Of a stretch of 64,000 nucleotides of DNA, positions 12,071-22,400 are shown in pieces. Each line of letters begins with the position of its first letter. Positions within the stretch are counted from its first letter, which is position 1. A model generated the notes under the pieces. The model searched no databases, was not told where the DNA came from, and was given only the letters and a program-made list of their open reading frames with translations. Source of the stretch: Branchiostoma lanceolatum. Its lineage: Eukaryota; Chordata; Leptocardii; Amphioxiformes; Branchiostomatidae. The stretch spans positions 5,851,501 to 5,915,500 of the forward strand of contig NC_089723.1 of NCBI RefSeq assembly GCF_035083965.1, in the 5' to 3' direction. Position numbers and translations under genes: made by a program.

Positions 12071-12358
12071 TCTCGACGAAACCATTCGTCGCGAAGGTAA
12101 TTACAATACTTAGAGCATGTTTCAAACACATGGAAAGAACATTGTTCTAAGAGATCAGAAGGTCTCGTCACCTGACATTGTCACATTTTACATACATTGT
12201 AGCATGTACATAATACGACATTCCATTGTGCGTTAAACTTTAGAGAATTGCATTACAGTTACTATTGGCACTGGGAAATATATTTCAGTAAATAATTTTT
12301 CTGTGCAAATTTCATGCAAGTTTTAATGTTTGTTCTAAAGTTACCTGTGGGACACATG

Positions 12359-13390
12359 TCACTCTGGGTTCTCCCTTTTCAAAACAATAGAAAGTCCTCT
12401 AATGAGAAATGTGGACAGGCCAGGAACTCTTTCCACAAGCCAAACCACCCACTTCATAATAATGAACCTGACCCAGTCACCCATACTGACTTTGGGCCCA
12501 GGAAGATCAAGTAAATCATGTGCAAAACTGAACATAGTACCTTTCGTCATTTGCCTGTCTTTTAAGTATCGCTTCATACCTTCAACAAATGAAGTTGTAG
12601 CTACATCGAAGCCCTCTGGAGGGTTTAGAAATGCTGGTTTGACGACTTCGTTTTCGATTTGAGAAATAATTCTGCAGGTTTCTGCATAGTTTCCAGAGCA
12701 CATATTGTACCTATCCTCTATTCCAAGAAGATACCCAATTCCCCTCCAGAAAAAAATGTAATCTTCTAGTTCAGCAATGGTGCAGCATATCCCGAATTTC
12801 TCAGGATACAAGACAAAGACAATGAACCCAGCCTGAGTCAAAGCCATATCATACTGTGAGATGAAGACCTTATCACTGTTACTATCTGTTTTAATACCAG
12901 CTTTACAGCACACATGCTTATGATCTGTATGACCATTTCCCATCTTGTCTACTTGGTCTTCTGTCTTGTGCCCTTGCTTGCCCCTGGTGTCACGGCCTTT
13001 GCGGTCCTTGGTGATGTCTCGTGCGACTTTCCCGTGTGTGTTCCTCACATTCATGACCGAGGCGTGGGCCTTGCTGTTGACGTCCCAAACGTCACCGTCA
13101 TGCCACAGCAACAGGCGGCGTCCAGTGCTGACGTACCTTCTCATGGCCTGCTCCACGGTTGAAGACTTCCCAGTAAAGAGAAGGACATCAAGAAGCGGTG
13201 CTACGCTGAATCCGATCAACAGGGCCATATACTGGGACAGGAACACACCGGGAAGATGGCGTTGGATGAATTCCCGGCCACGATCGAACCTTTCGCGGTC
13301 CATCCAGGGAGGCATGACATCATGCGGCGCCCCACAGTCTCCCGGCGCTGTAGCACCTTTCTGTAGATCTCCAAGGTCAAGTGGTTGCAT
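12359..13390 (-). CDS. mpaB/rubber-oxygenase-like (DUF2236) domain protein, intronless CDS
   Basis: The frame encodes 343 aa. Residues about 35-122 (FDRGREFIQRHLPG, a hydrophobic YMALLIGFSVAPLLDVLLF segment, then a helix ending near NTHGKVAR) and 177-230 (ISQYDMALTQAGFIVFVL, then FFWRGIGYLLGIEDRYN) follow the order of the mpaB/mpaB'/latex-clearing-protein catalytic domain, a predicted heme-dependent oxygenase fold. Between them, residues about 125-175 are a charged low-complexity insert (KDRKGRDTRGKQGHKTEDQ) not expected in the core. The C-terminus has a hydrophobic stretch that may associate with membranes. A good acceptor (tttttattacatctag) lies 22 nt upstream of the ATG, so a spliced 5' UTR is likely. 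The substrate is unknown. The family call rests on motif memory. Confidence 0.7.
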   Translation of the reverse strand: MQPLDLGDLQKGATAPGDCGAPHDVMPPWMDRERFDRGREFIQRHLPGVFLSQYMALLIGFSVAPLLDVLLFTGKSSTVEQAMRRYVSTGRRLLLWHDGDVWDVNSKAHASVMNVRNTHGKVARDITKDRKGRDTRGKQGHKTEDQVDKMGNGHTDHKHVCCKAGIKTDSNSDKVFISQYDMALTQAGFIVFVLYPEKFGICCTIAELEDYIFFWRGIGYLLGIEDRYNMCSGNYAETCRIISQIENEVVKPAFLNPPEGFDVATTSFVEGMKRYLKDRQMTKGTMFSFAHDLLDLPGPKVSMGDWVRFIIMKWVVWLVERVPGLSTFLIRGLSIVLKRENPE

Positions 13391-13454
13391 GATGACTGGT
13401 TGATTGCTTTACCTAGATGTAATAAAAAAGAAAAACATCTTTAATACCTTATAA

Positions 13455-13745
13455 AAGTAAGGTAAGGTAAAGCAGTCGAACCTCAGACTGAGGACGAAGC
13501 ATGACGCTTTTTCATTAGCTAGTAGTGCAATGCGGCTTTGCTACAGCTCGGTTTTTGGCCAAGCACACCGGGTCACCCCTACTCTTCTCGATAAGTGTGT
13601 TGGGTTCTTTTACGTGCAGAGGTTTGACGCTTGAGGCTCACGCCCAAAGCTCCCTCATCATCTGAAATGACGAATACAATCCCTTACAACATGTCCGAGC
13701 TCGAATCGACCCCTAGGATCGAACGCGGGCCCTAGGATCCACAAA
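13455..13745 (-). mobile_element. dispersed SINE-like repeat, family D
   Basis: The module cctcagactgaggacgaagc ... acttatcgagaagagtaggg recurs at 23594-23885 (opposite orientation) and 46430-46700 (same orientation). It has no open frame. Confidence 0.7.
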
Positions 13746-13801
13746 ATTTGATCCAGATGGCGAAGCAGCGGGTTGCTTTTTGTGCACAAAGTAAGATGCT
13801 T

Positions 13802-14014
13802 AAGGTTACTCTCCGAGCAGAGGTCGTTGGGAAAGATTGAGAAGTTCTTAAAATGTCCCAAACAGTCATTCAGGAAACAATGACATCATTACAACATTTG
13901 TACCAAGTAAAGAAACTTTGCACTGTACTTGGGGAGTTCAGACAAAAAACAGGGCATATGATAAGAATGTCACAATCTTAATTCCCAAACATTTTTCTGC
14001 TTGGAGAGTAGCTT
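13802..14014. mobile_element. MITE sharing ends with the 5268-5463 element
   Basis: The left end ttaaggttactctccgagc and right end ctgcttggagagtagcttaa are inverted, and the interior differs from the 5.3 kb copy. From here to 15684 I see only a possible chance frame (14068-14355, minus) and a LINE scrap. Confidence 0.55.
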
Positions 14015-15354
14015 AACCGTTACCAACAATCTTTTGATCAGACATCTGATCCTTTTCAAGTTGGAATTCAAACATTACTTATGTTATGGTTATACCGGCT
14101 TCTTTGCATTACGTACGGTAAGACTAAATATTGCCGACCGCTAGGTAAAAAGTTGTGAAAACAAACATCTTGACTCATTGCGAAGCATTGCAGTACATTG
14201 CAATTAATTAAGAGCATTGACGAACCTAATATAATATCAGCCAGGGTAATGTTGAGCACGTAGTCTTGTGACCTTGGGAAACTGAGATAGACTCCTGACT
14301 GAGCAAAGTCCAGAGCAAAGTCCTCTGCTTGGCTAAGGTCTATTTTGCATGGCATTCATATAACGTTATATAATGGTCATTGTGTTATGTATTAACTAGG
14401 CAAATATTATGTCACAGAAAATACCAATAGTTACATGTAGCTTCTGAGCAGAACAGACCTCAAAGTAACAGTCCCAGTGTTCTGTGCATGTATGAGGTTA
14501 AAGAACTGAGTGACATATTGTAAAGGTAAAGCACTGAATGTGAGAAGAAAAGTGTAAACAACATAAAGAAGGAGAGCTATTTATAAACAGACCTTTCGAC
14601 TGACCATCTGACCGCAGCACTTCACAACAGCAAAACGTAACCCTCCGACCTATCGCTAACTTACCATGTGAATTCCTTCAAAAAAATCCATTGTTCATCT
14701 CAAACCCTTTAAATATCAGCTGGAGTTGATATAAGAAAATTTTTGATGGGCAGAAACAGACGTTTTTAGGGTCTGATTATTATTTTAGACCGGATTACAC
14801 TCGGAGTAACACCGAAATGAGACCTCATCACACGTAACTAACTAGTAGTGTTCAATAGGTGTTCTAAATTTCTCTTTAAGTGCCTGTAAAGTTGTCCCAC
14901 TGTACAAGCTAATATTCTGTTTCTGAAATAATGTTACATAGCTTAAATCATTAGAAAGTGTTAATAAATTGTAAATACAATATATTTAAAATATTAAGAT
15001 CCTTATTCTTTCCAAAAGTGAAGAATTATGCAGCGATAATGCAGGAGCTTTGGAAAGAAAACAGCGGTCATCCCCTTGCGTAAGGAAGGACCTGTCCTGT
15101 GTCCAGTTCAGAAAGCGATGTAGACTTCAGATTTTGCTGAAAACTCTTTAAAAATTCCACCAAAAGAAGGCGTTTAACACGGGTACGTTCAGTGTGAGAG
15201 GTACACGATATCCCCAGGACTACATAGATTATGGAAACTGTACACTTCTGTGATAAATTTATGTTTTTCTGAGGAACGGAAACTAGGAAATTTTGGCGGG
15301 CAGTAGAAAAGGGGGAGGGGGGGCAATTTTGTACCGTGGACAAACGGAATACCA

Positions 15355-15480
15355 TGAGGATACATAGTTTGGGGATTCTTCGGTGAAACAGTTCACTGAG
15401 TCGGCTTTAACTACATCCTCTGGCAGTGAGTTCCAATTGTTGACAACCCTGACTCCAAAGCTACATGTTCTGTAGAAAGT
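15355..15480 (-). mobile_element. CR1-like LINE C-terminal scrap
   Basis: The minus strand reads VVNNWNSLPEDVVKADSVN, the typical terminal block of CR1/L2-type reverse transcriptases. No further domain is preserved. Confidence 0.6.
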
Positions 15481-15715
15481 CTCTCAACTTCTTCATCAAT
15501 GAAAAAATGATGGGGGCCTTCCTCAAACTCTTGAGTCATATAACGTTATATGATGTACAATGTTTTCTGACAAATTAACAGAATAATTTATAAATGAAAT
15601 TATTTGTAAGAATGAGGAAACTTCTAGGTTTCACGAATTTTTAATTTCAGGTCTAATTTTTAACTTAATATTCCTACTTTACAGTTGACTTCTGTCAAGT
15701 TGCTGAACAGACATC

Positions 15716-16480
15716 ATGGCTGAAGCAACCCTCAGCGACCAAGAGGTGATGTGTACGAACTTCAGCTTCCCTTCCCATGGCAACAAGATTCTCCAGGGTT
15801 TGAACAAGCAGCGGTTGGATTCCTCCTTGTGCGATGTCACCATCACCGTTCAGGGTCAGCAGTACAAAGCACACAAGTCCGTGCTGGCTGCGTACAGTCC
15901 GTACTTCCACGGCATGTTCACAGTCAACTGGCTGTCCAGTGAAGGAGACCTTGTGATGGAGCTTGATGGAGTCACATCCCAAGCTTTCAACTCCCTCCTT
16001 AAACTAATCTACACATCAGTCCTGACCGTTTCACCTACGATCATCTCAGAGGTCGTGTCGGCAGCCACGTATCTCGACATGCCTGATGTCGTCGCCGTCT
16101 GCAACCAGTACATGGAGAAGAACGTCACGGGTAAGATCGTCCGTCCTGAAGACCATGGGACAGGTCCAGCTGGGTTAGAAGTTGGTGACTCAGATGACGA
16201 CGATGTTGGCACAGAGACTACCATCTTTGCGAACGCTGAAGATGACTGGACCGTCAACCTCCAAGATATCAGTACGGCAGCTAGGTCTGGCGAGGCAAGT
16301 ATAAAGCATATTGGAGAGGAGACTGTCATAGAGCAGCCCAAGGCGGCGAAGAAGAAGCGACGCTGGAAGGACGAACATGGGTCGTTCACCTGCGAGACCT
16401 GCGGCAAACTTTTCACCTCACGGTCTTCATACAAACAGCACATGTATGGCCATCGCAGTGGAAAGAGGCATACTTGCAAG
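15716..16480 (+). CDS. BTB/C2H2 zinc-finger gene, first coding exon (BTB domain, ZF1)
   Basis: An acceptor (cctactttacag) at 15684 opens the exon, and the ATG at 15716 starts MAEATLSDQE. Residues about 20-135 form a BTB/POZ domain: SLCDVTITVQGQQYKAHKSV, the dimer-interface signature, then YSPYFHGMF and a C-terminal helix ending NQYMEKNV. An acidic linker (SDDDDVG) and a basic patch (KAAKKKRRWK) follow, then one complete C2H2 finger (CETCGKLFTSRSSYKQHMYGH). The exon ends at codon 255, at the first Cys of ZF2 plus one Lys (HTCK), with the donor gtatgg. The phase is 0. BTB-ZF proteins are usually nuclear, dimeric transcriptional regulators. The nearest vertebrate ZBTB ortholog is not clear to me. 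Confidence 0.9.
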
Positions 16481-19400
16481 GTATGGGAATTACATGTATG
16501 AAGTTCATTTGTTAGTATGGAAATGCCCTAAGATGTTTAATTTGGTTAGCCTGAGTACCATACTACAAAGTGACCGCTGGCTCAATGCTTTTTGCTGGCT
16601 CATGCTTTCTTTCTTCTTATTACGTGCTTAACCTCATTAAGTCGAGGACTCCAACTTCTCCGAGTACGTAAGAGTCTTACGGTAAGACGTACACGAGACT
16701 GTAAGGTTTGGACCATTGCACACCGGAGCTTGCCCCTACTCTTTTTCGAAAGGTGTGGTAGGTTCCTTAATGTGCGTGGGGTGTGGCTCTCCCCAAACAC
16801 GGGACCTCCATTTAACGTCCTATCCGAGGGACGTCCCTAACCGAGGCTAGGTGCTCATTTACACCTGAGTGAAGTGAGGGAATTTGTTGCCTTTCCCAAG
16901 GGCACAACGTCGGGGCGCATGTCCAGACATGTCTGGGGGCAACCCGGGATCGATCCTGGGTCCCCTTGTTTGACAGCTGAATGTTCTAACCATTACGCCA
17001 CACAACGCCACATACTTTTCGCTTGCTAATCCGTGGTTAGCAAGCAAAAAGCATAGAGCCAGCAGTCACTACAAAGGATGATCATCAGGCTATAATTTTG
17101 TAGCTGTTGACTGGTTTTGGTGCAGGTGTGTTCTGCTGAAGTAAGCTCTCCATTTACCCAGAGTAGAATTTGCAGGACTTTAGGATCAAAATCTGTCCCA
17201 TATGTTAGAACTGTAGAAATGTCATCGCGGTCAAGAGGAATCTGTTAAGCAGCAAAGGAGGGCTGGGTGTTTGGTAAGTGGTAGGAGATGTGGCCTTCAA
17301 AGTTCACAAATATATGTGACTAATCTGTGTTAAGTGCAGGTACCATAGGTAAATTCATATTTTGTGAATGTGTTAGTCTGTTGTTGCTATTGTCCAGGAA
17401 TGCATCTGCAAAGACACAGAATACCAAATCTATTCTAAACACTGTGACTGGTTCATTTTGCCAGTTTAAGTGTAAAATACAAAGTTAGCGTTTTTCATTA
17501 CTTAGGCTTGTTACTTTTTGGACTTAATGCCTTTGTAAGTCCCAAAACATACTACTAGACTCTATCTGTATATATCCGGATTCTAGAATACTGCCTAATA
17601 GATCTATTGATTTTTTTTACCAATAAACATTGGTCTATTTTGTTTCTACAAATTTATTTCTCTTTAAGTTAAACTTGAAGTTTAAGCGAAACAGCTCAAG
17701 TAAAGATTATCATTTTGTGTCTTTGCAGGCTGCTGGTCCAAAAGTGTTAAAGGCGGGAATTGTGAAGTTGAAAAAGAAGAAGAAGAAGAAGTGGGAAACC
17801 AGGGATCCTATAGATGGGTCCAGAATAGCCTGCACTTGTGGTGTCGGTGACCTACAGTACACAGGAGACAGGTGCGGCACTGCAAGATGTTCCTGTTACC
17901 GACAATACAGAATGTGTAGTCCAAAGTGCTATTGCAAGCATTGCACAAACAATGTGCCAATAACAAAGCCAGACTCAATCGTTGCAAGTTGCAGCTGTGG
18001 CAAAAACGACAAAGCACGAGGAGAAAACCTGTCTCTGGAAAGGTGCGTCATGAGCTTGCGTTGCGCTTGCTGCAAGGCAAACCGCCCCTGCGGAAGGCAC
18101 TGTCGTTGTTATAACTGTGGAAACAAAGCTGATGTTGCCACTGCACAGGACCCTCCAAAAGGAGATGCAAGCCTCGTCAAAGAAGTTCCTGATCTTAAAG
18201 AACATTATGACAGGTATTTAGCTAAACATAGGGTCAAAGTGATAAAAGGGAGTGTGGCAGACATTTTGGAAAAGATGAAAACTTCAGGCACACCAGGACC
18301 ATCACCTTCTTTACATATCCCTCTTCCACATTCCCAAGCACAAACCAGGCCTAAACAAACTGTGCCATCCAAAGGTTGCAGTTGTGGCAAAAATGACAAG
18401 AAAAAGGGAGGAACATCAAGGTGTGTCATGGATGTGCGTTGTGCTTGCATCAAAGCAAGTCGGCCCTGTGGCAGGAACTGTCATTGTTGTAATTGTGGAA
18501 ATAAAGCTGACGGCCCTGTCACTACTGCACAGGCCCCTTCAAAAGGGGATGCAAGCCTTGTAAAAGAAGGTCCTGCGCCTGGACAACAGTCTGTACCTCA
18601 ACATAAAGTTTTAGAAGGAAGTGTGGGAGCCATGTTGGAAAATATGAGAACTTCAGGCACAACCAAGACTGCAGAAGGACAGACTGTCACAGGTGGTCAA
18701 GACCACAGAAACACAAGGAATGAGCCAAGTAAAGATGCACAGACAACAGAACTTGCATCAGCGGTCGCATGGATTCAGTCCTCGCAGGTGCAGGCAGAAC
18801 CTGTTAGGCCTTTGCCTGCTGTACAGGTTCCAAATTCCCAAGCACCAGCTGTTGGTGGTGTTATGAAATGGCTCTGCGTATCGCGTGTGGTCCAGCCTGT
18901 GAAAGTGACGGGGTCTTTGCATGTTGTAAGCGGCAACAACGTAGCATCGCCTTCCAACACAGGATCCCAGCCTTCCAGCGTTGCTGACGCCAGCAGTCAA
19001 CAAACTCAGATGACACCAGAAGCAAATAACATCAACAGAGAAAAACAAATAGTAGATCAGGAAACATTGGATTCTGAGACTAGGTCGTGTACTCCAGAAG
19101 CTGCTACTGCATCATCAAGTGATGGACAAGATAATGACAGTATGAAAAGATGCAGTCCAGATAAATCGAAAAAAGATTCTCAGCAAGCATCAAAAGATCA
19201 ATCGGAAGGGGAGGCAGTTGAAGATGAAGCTCCCACTGAAAATCTGCAAAATAGAGCTGAAGAAAGCGTGCCAGAAGACCACCTGCAAAGCTCTAGCACT
19301 AGAGAGAAACTGGGGCAAACAGAGAAAAGAGTAAGAACACGCAATAAGAGGCCAAGCCAATCACTTCAGCCAACCATTGTACTCACAAGACTTTATTTGA

Positions 19401-22400
19401 GATCAAATCGTGTAAACGTTAAGGAGCTAGAGAGCATGGATGAAAATGCCCCCAGGCAAGCAAGCACTCCATCTAAACCCAGTGTTGGAGAAACACCTGA
19501 TACAAGGGAACCCCGTGATTCAGAACGGCATCCTTCATCCAACATCCCGAAAGGCAGGGCTCCCAAAGCAAAGAAGAGGCAGCGAAAGAAAAAACCTGTT
19601 AGTAAACAAGAAGCCACCAAGGAAATGGAAACAACAAATACAGGGCGGGAGTCTGGAACAAATGTAGGCATGCAGGAAGCTCAGGGTGATGGTAGCTGGT
19701 CCAGTAGACTAAGAAGAGACAGAAAAAGAACCTGGAAAAGTACCTCTGGGGAGTGGGTCTCTGTGTCAGATTCAGGTGACTCAGATGAAGAACACTCCGA
19801 CAATTCGTTTGAGAAAGACTACGCGTCTAACTCAGACGTGTCTTCTGATGAAGACGAAGCTCTAGAAGATGAAGAAGAGTCGGAAGATAAAGAGTTGCAA
19901 CTCAGGAAGAAAGCACTACTGAAGAAGCAACGTTCTGGACCAAAGAAGCATAAACCAAACACCATAGGAGACCTTTTGGAAAAAGGAGAAGACCCAAATA
20001 AATCCCTACAAGAGATTGTTTCGGAACAACAAGGGAAACAGAAGCGACGTAAACGGGCCCCCGCTAAAGGTCCCAAGAAGGCTGCCTCTTCAGTCCCTGT
20101 ACGTCAACTCTTGAAGTCACGAAAAAAAGAAGAAGGTCCAAAAGTGATCCCAGGTTGGTTGGAGGAATGGAAGAAGTCCCTTTCCCCAGGAACTAAGCAT
20201 ACTCCTGGATCAAAAGTAGCGAAGAAGAGTGGGAAGGAGGGAGAAGGTAGTGGTGTATCTGTAGAGCAAAGGGATCAGGCTCCAAGTGCTGGACCATCAA
20301 CTCAACATCAGGCAGTACCGGTACATCATGCTGGGACAGAAGAAGAACAAAGCACAACAGATCAGCAACCTGCCGTGCATACAGATAGCGCAACAATTAA
20401 AGACACTGTCATCGTTGAGGAACTATGAACATCACAAGTCTTAAAGCCAAATTGACACTTTGGAAACATTTTTAATGGATGAATTTTCTAATTCAAAGAT
20501 CATATAACAGAGATTGTCCTATACAGCTACATGTAAATGTATTCCATTCCCACTTACAGCCGTACCGCGGGAGTATTTTTTCTGTACTACAGTTTGATTT
20601 AGTAGTTTGAAACTTTGATGTTTTATGTAATGATTTGCTTGTGGCCCAAACATAATTCCAATCCAATGTTTAAGTGTAGCATTTAGTTGTTTGATGTTAA
20701 CTGCTATGTTGTGTTTGTTTCTCTTTAATAATTCTAATCCAATGTTGAACTACTGTAGCCTTAGTATTTCTCATAGTGTTTCTTACGCAGCCAAATTTGA
20801 GAGAAAACCTTGATGTAGAATTCATTTTGGAAAATTCTAGAAAATCTAGATACAGAATTAATGAAGCATTGGAGTTAGACAGTAGCCATGAATGTTGATG
20901 AAACAAATTCCCAAATTTTGCAGATTTCCATTGTGAATTCTGAAAAGATTTGTATGAAATGTATAATTCAGTCTCTGTTCACATGAACAATCTAGTGTCA
21001 TAAAAACTCCTAGCCTGGAATCCAAACCTATTATAGCTCCTGCAGAGAGGAGACTCAGGAGCTATAATAGGTTTGGATTCCAGGCTAAAAGACTCCAACA
21101 TGTGTAGTATTAAGAATAACAAAACCTAATAACTGAATGATTGTTGTCAAATGAGTTTTGTAAGAGTTTGATTGTAAATATAGACAAATGGACAATTTTG
21201 GTGCTGAAATTTTTAATCGTGTGCTATTTTGGATATAAAACATTCATCAATGTATATGTTGTTTCATCTGTAGTGGAATAAAACCTATGTTTCTGTGAAA
21301 TCTCTTTTCATTTTATGCTCATGGGTCAAATGGTCTAAACCATTGCAAAGGTACTAGAATGTACAGGCAAGTTCTTTTAATATACAGTCAAACCTGCCTA
21401 GGCGACCACCTTTTCAACGCGACCACCTGGCCATGGCGACCGCTTTTTCTCGGTCCCGAAAATTTTCCCCGTAGGCACAAGCATTAAGCTGCCTGCCCAA
21501 GGCGACCACCTGTTCAACGCGACCGCGACCGCCTCGAATTGGGACCGCACAGAGCACAATCACTGCCCATGGCGGCCGCCTAATTTTCAAGCTTGTGGTG
21601 ACATCGGATCATTTTGCTGTCGGATTTCACGGAAGTGTTTTCAAGACTTTGAAGGACAAAATAAGGACAAAAATATATGGAATAGTAATGTTATAGCATC
21701 GATTCCTCCATGAAGTGTTTTAATAAAACGTTCCCCCTATAAACACTGTAAAGACAAATGTTTGTGATGTTGTTGTGCCTATCGTAATCTTATAGTTTAC
21801 CGCAAACTCAGTTCAGTTTAAACTCAATTTTCAAAACGAATACGTAGTGCATGGCGTCAAAAAGTCAGATTTCACAGAAATTACTATCTATATCTTGTAT
21901 TTTCAACAAAAATGTGTCTGTGTCTTACTAAATTCCGCCGAAAAATGACTTCGCGGCGGGCAAAACATTGGGCGAGAAAGGTTGTTCCTCGGTCCCGACG
22001 CCATCTTGGATTTGGCATGGCCCGGATTTATCGTACCGCTGACCTTTCTAAAACACGATGCTTTTGTGTATGAACATTTACGAATACTCTAGTTATTGAT
22101 GAAAATTAATATTCTTTTTTTTCTTTTTATTTCCATGACTCTCAAACCTTTATTGGACGCTCTGCGTTCTGCTGCACTGACTTACCTTTTGATGCGGTCG
22201 CACAGAGCTTGGCGGCGCGGCGCGACGAAATCACCGTTCCGTTTCATCTTTAGTTGTCACATCGAAAATTTTCTGACCCTTTAATCCAGCGGTCGGCGCC
22301 CCAAAAAAGGCTGGGGCCAGCAGGTGTTTTCTAGGGATTTGTCTTAGGCCTTAAAACTTCGATGATGTGCATGTGTATGTACTATTTAATGTAACGTGTG

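Noticed and set aside
14068..14355. Minus-strand frame ending at a donor-like site (DFAQSGVYLSFPRSQDY)
   Set aside because: It could be an upstream exon of the DUF2236 gene, but its phase does not fit the acceptor before the DUF2236 ATG and no homology was recognised.
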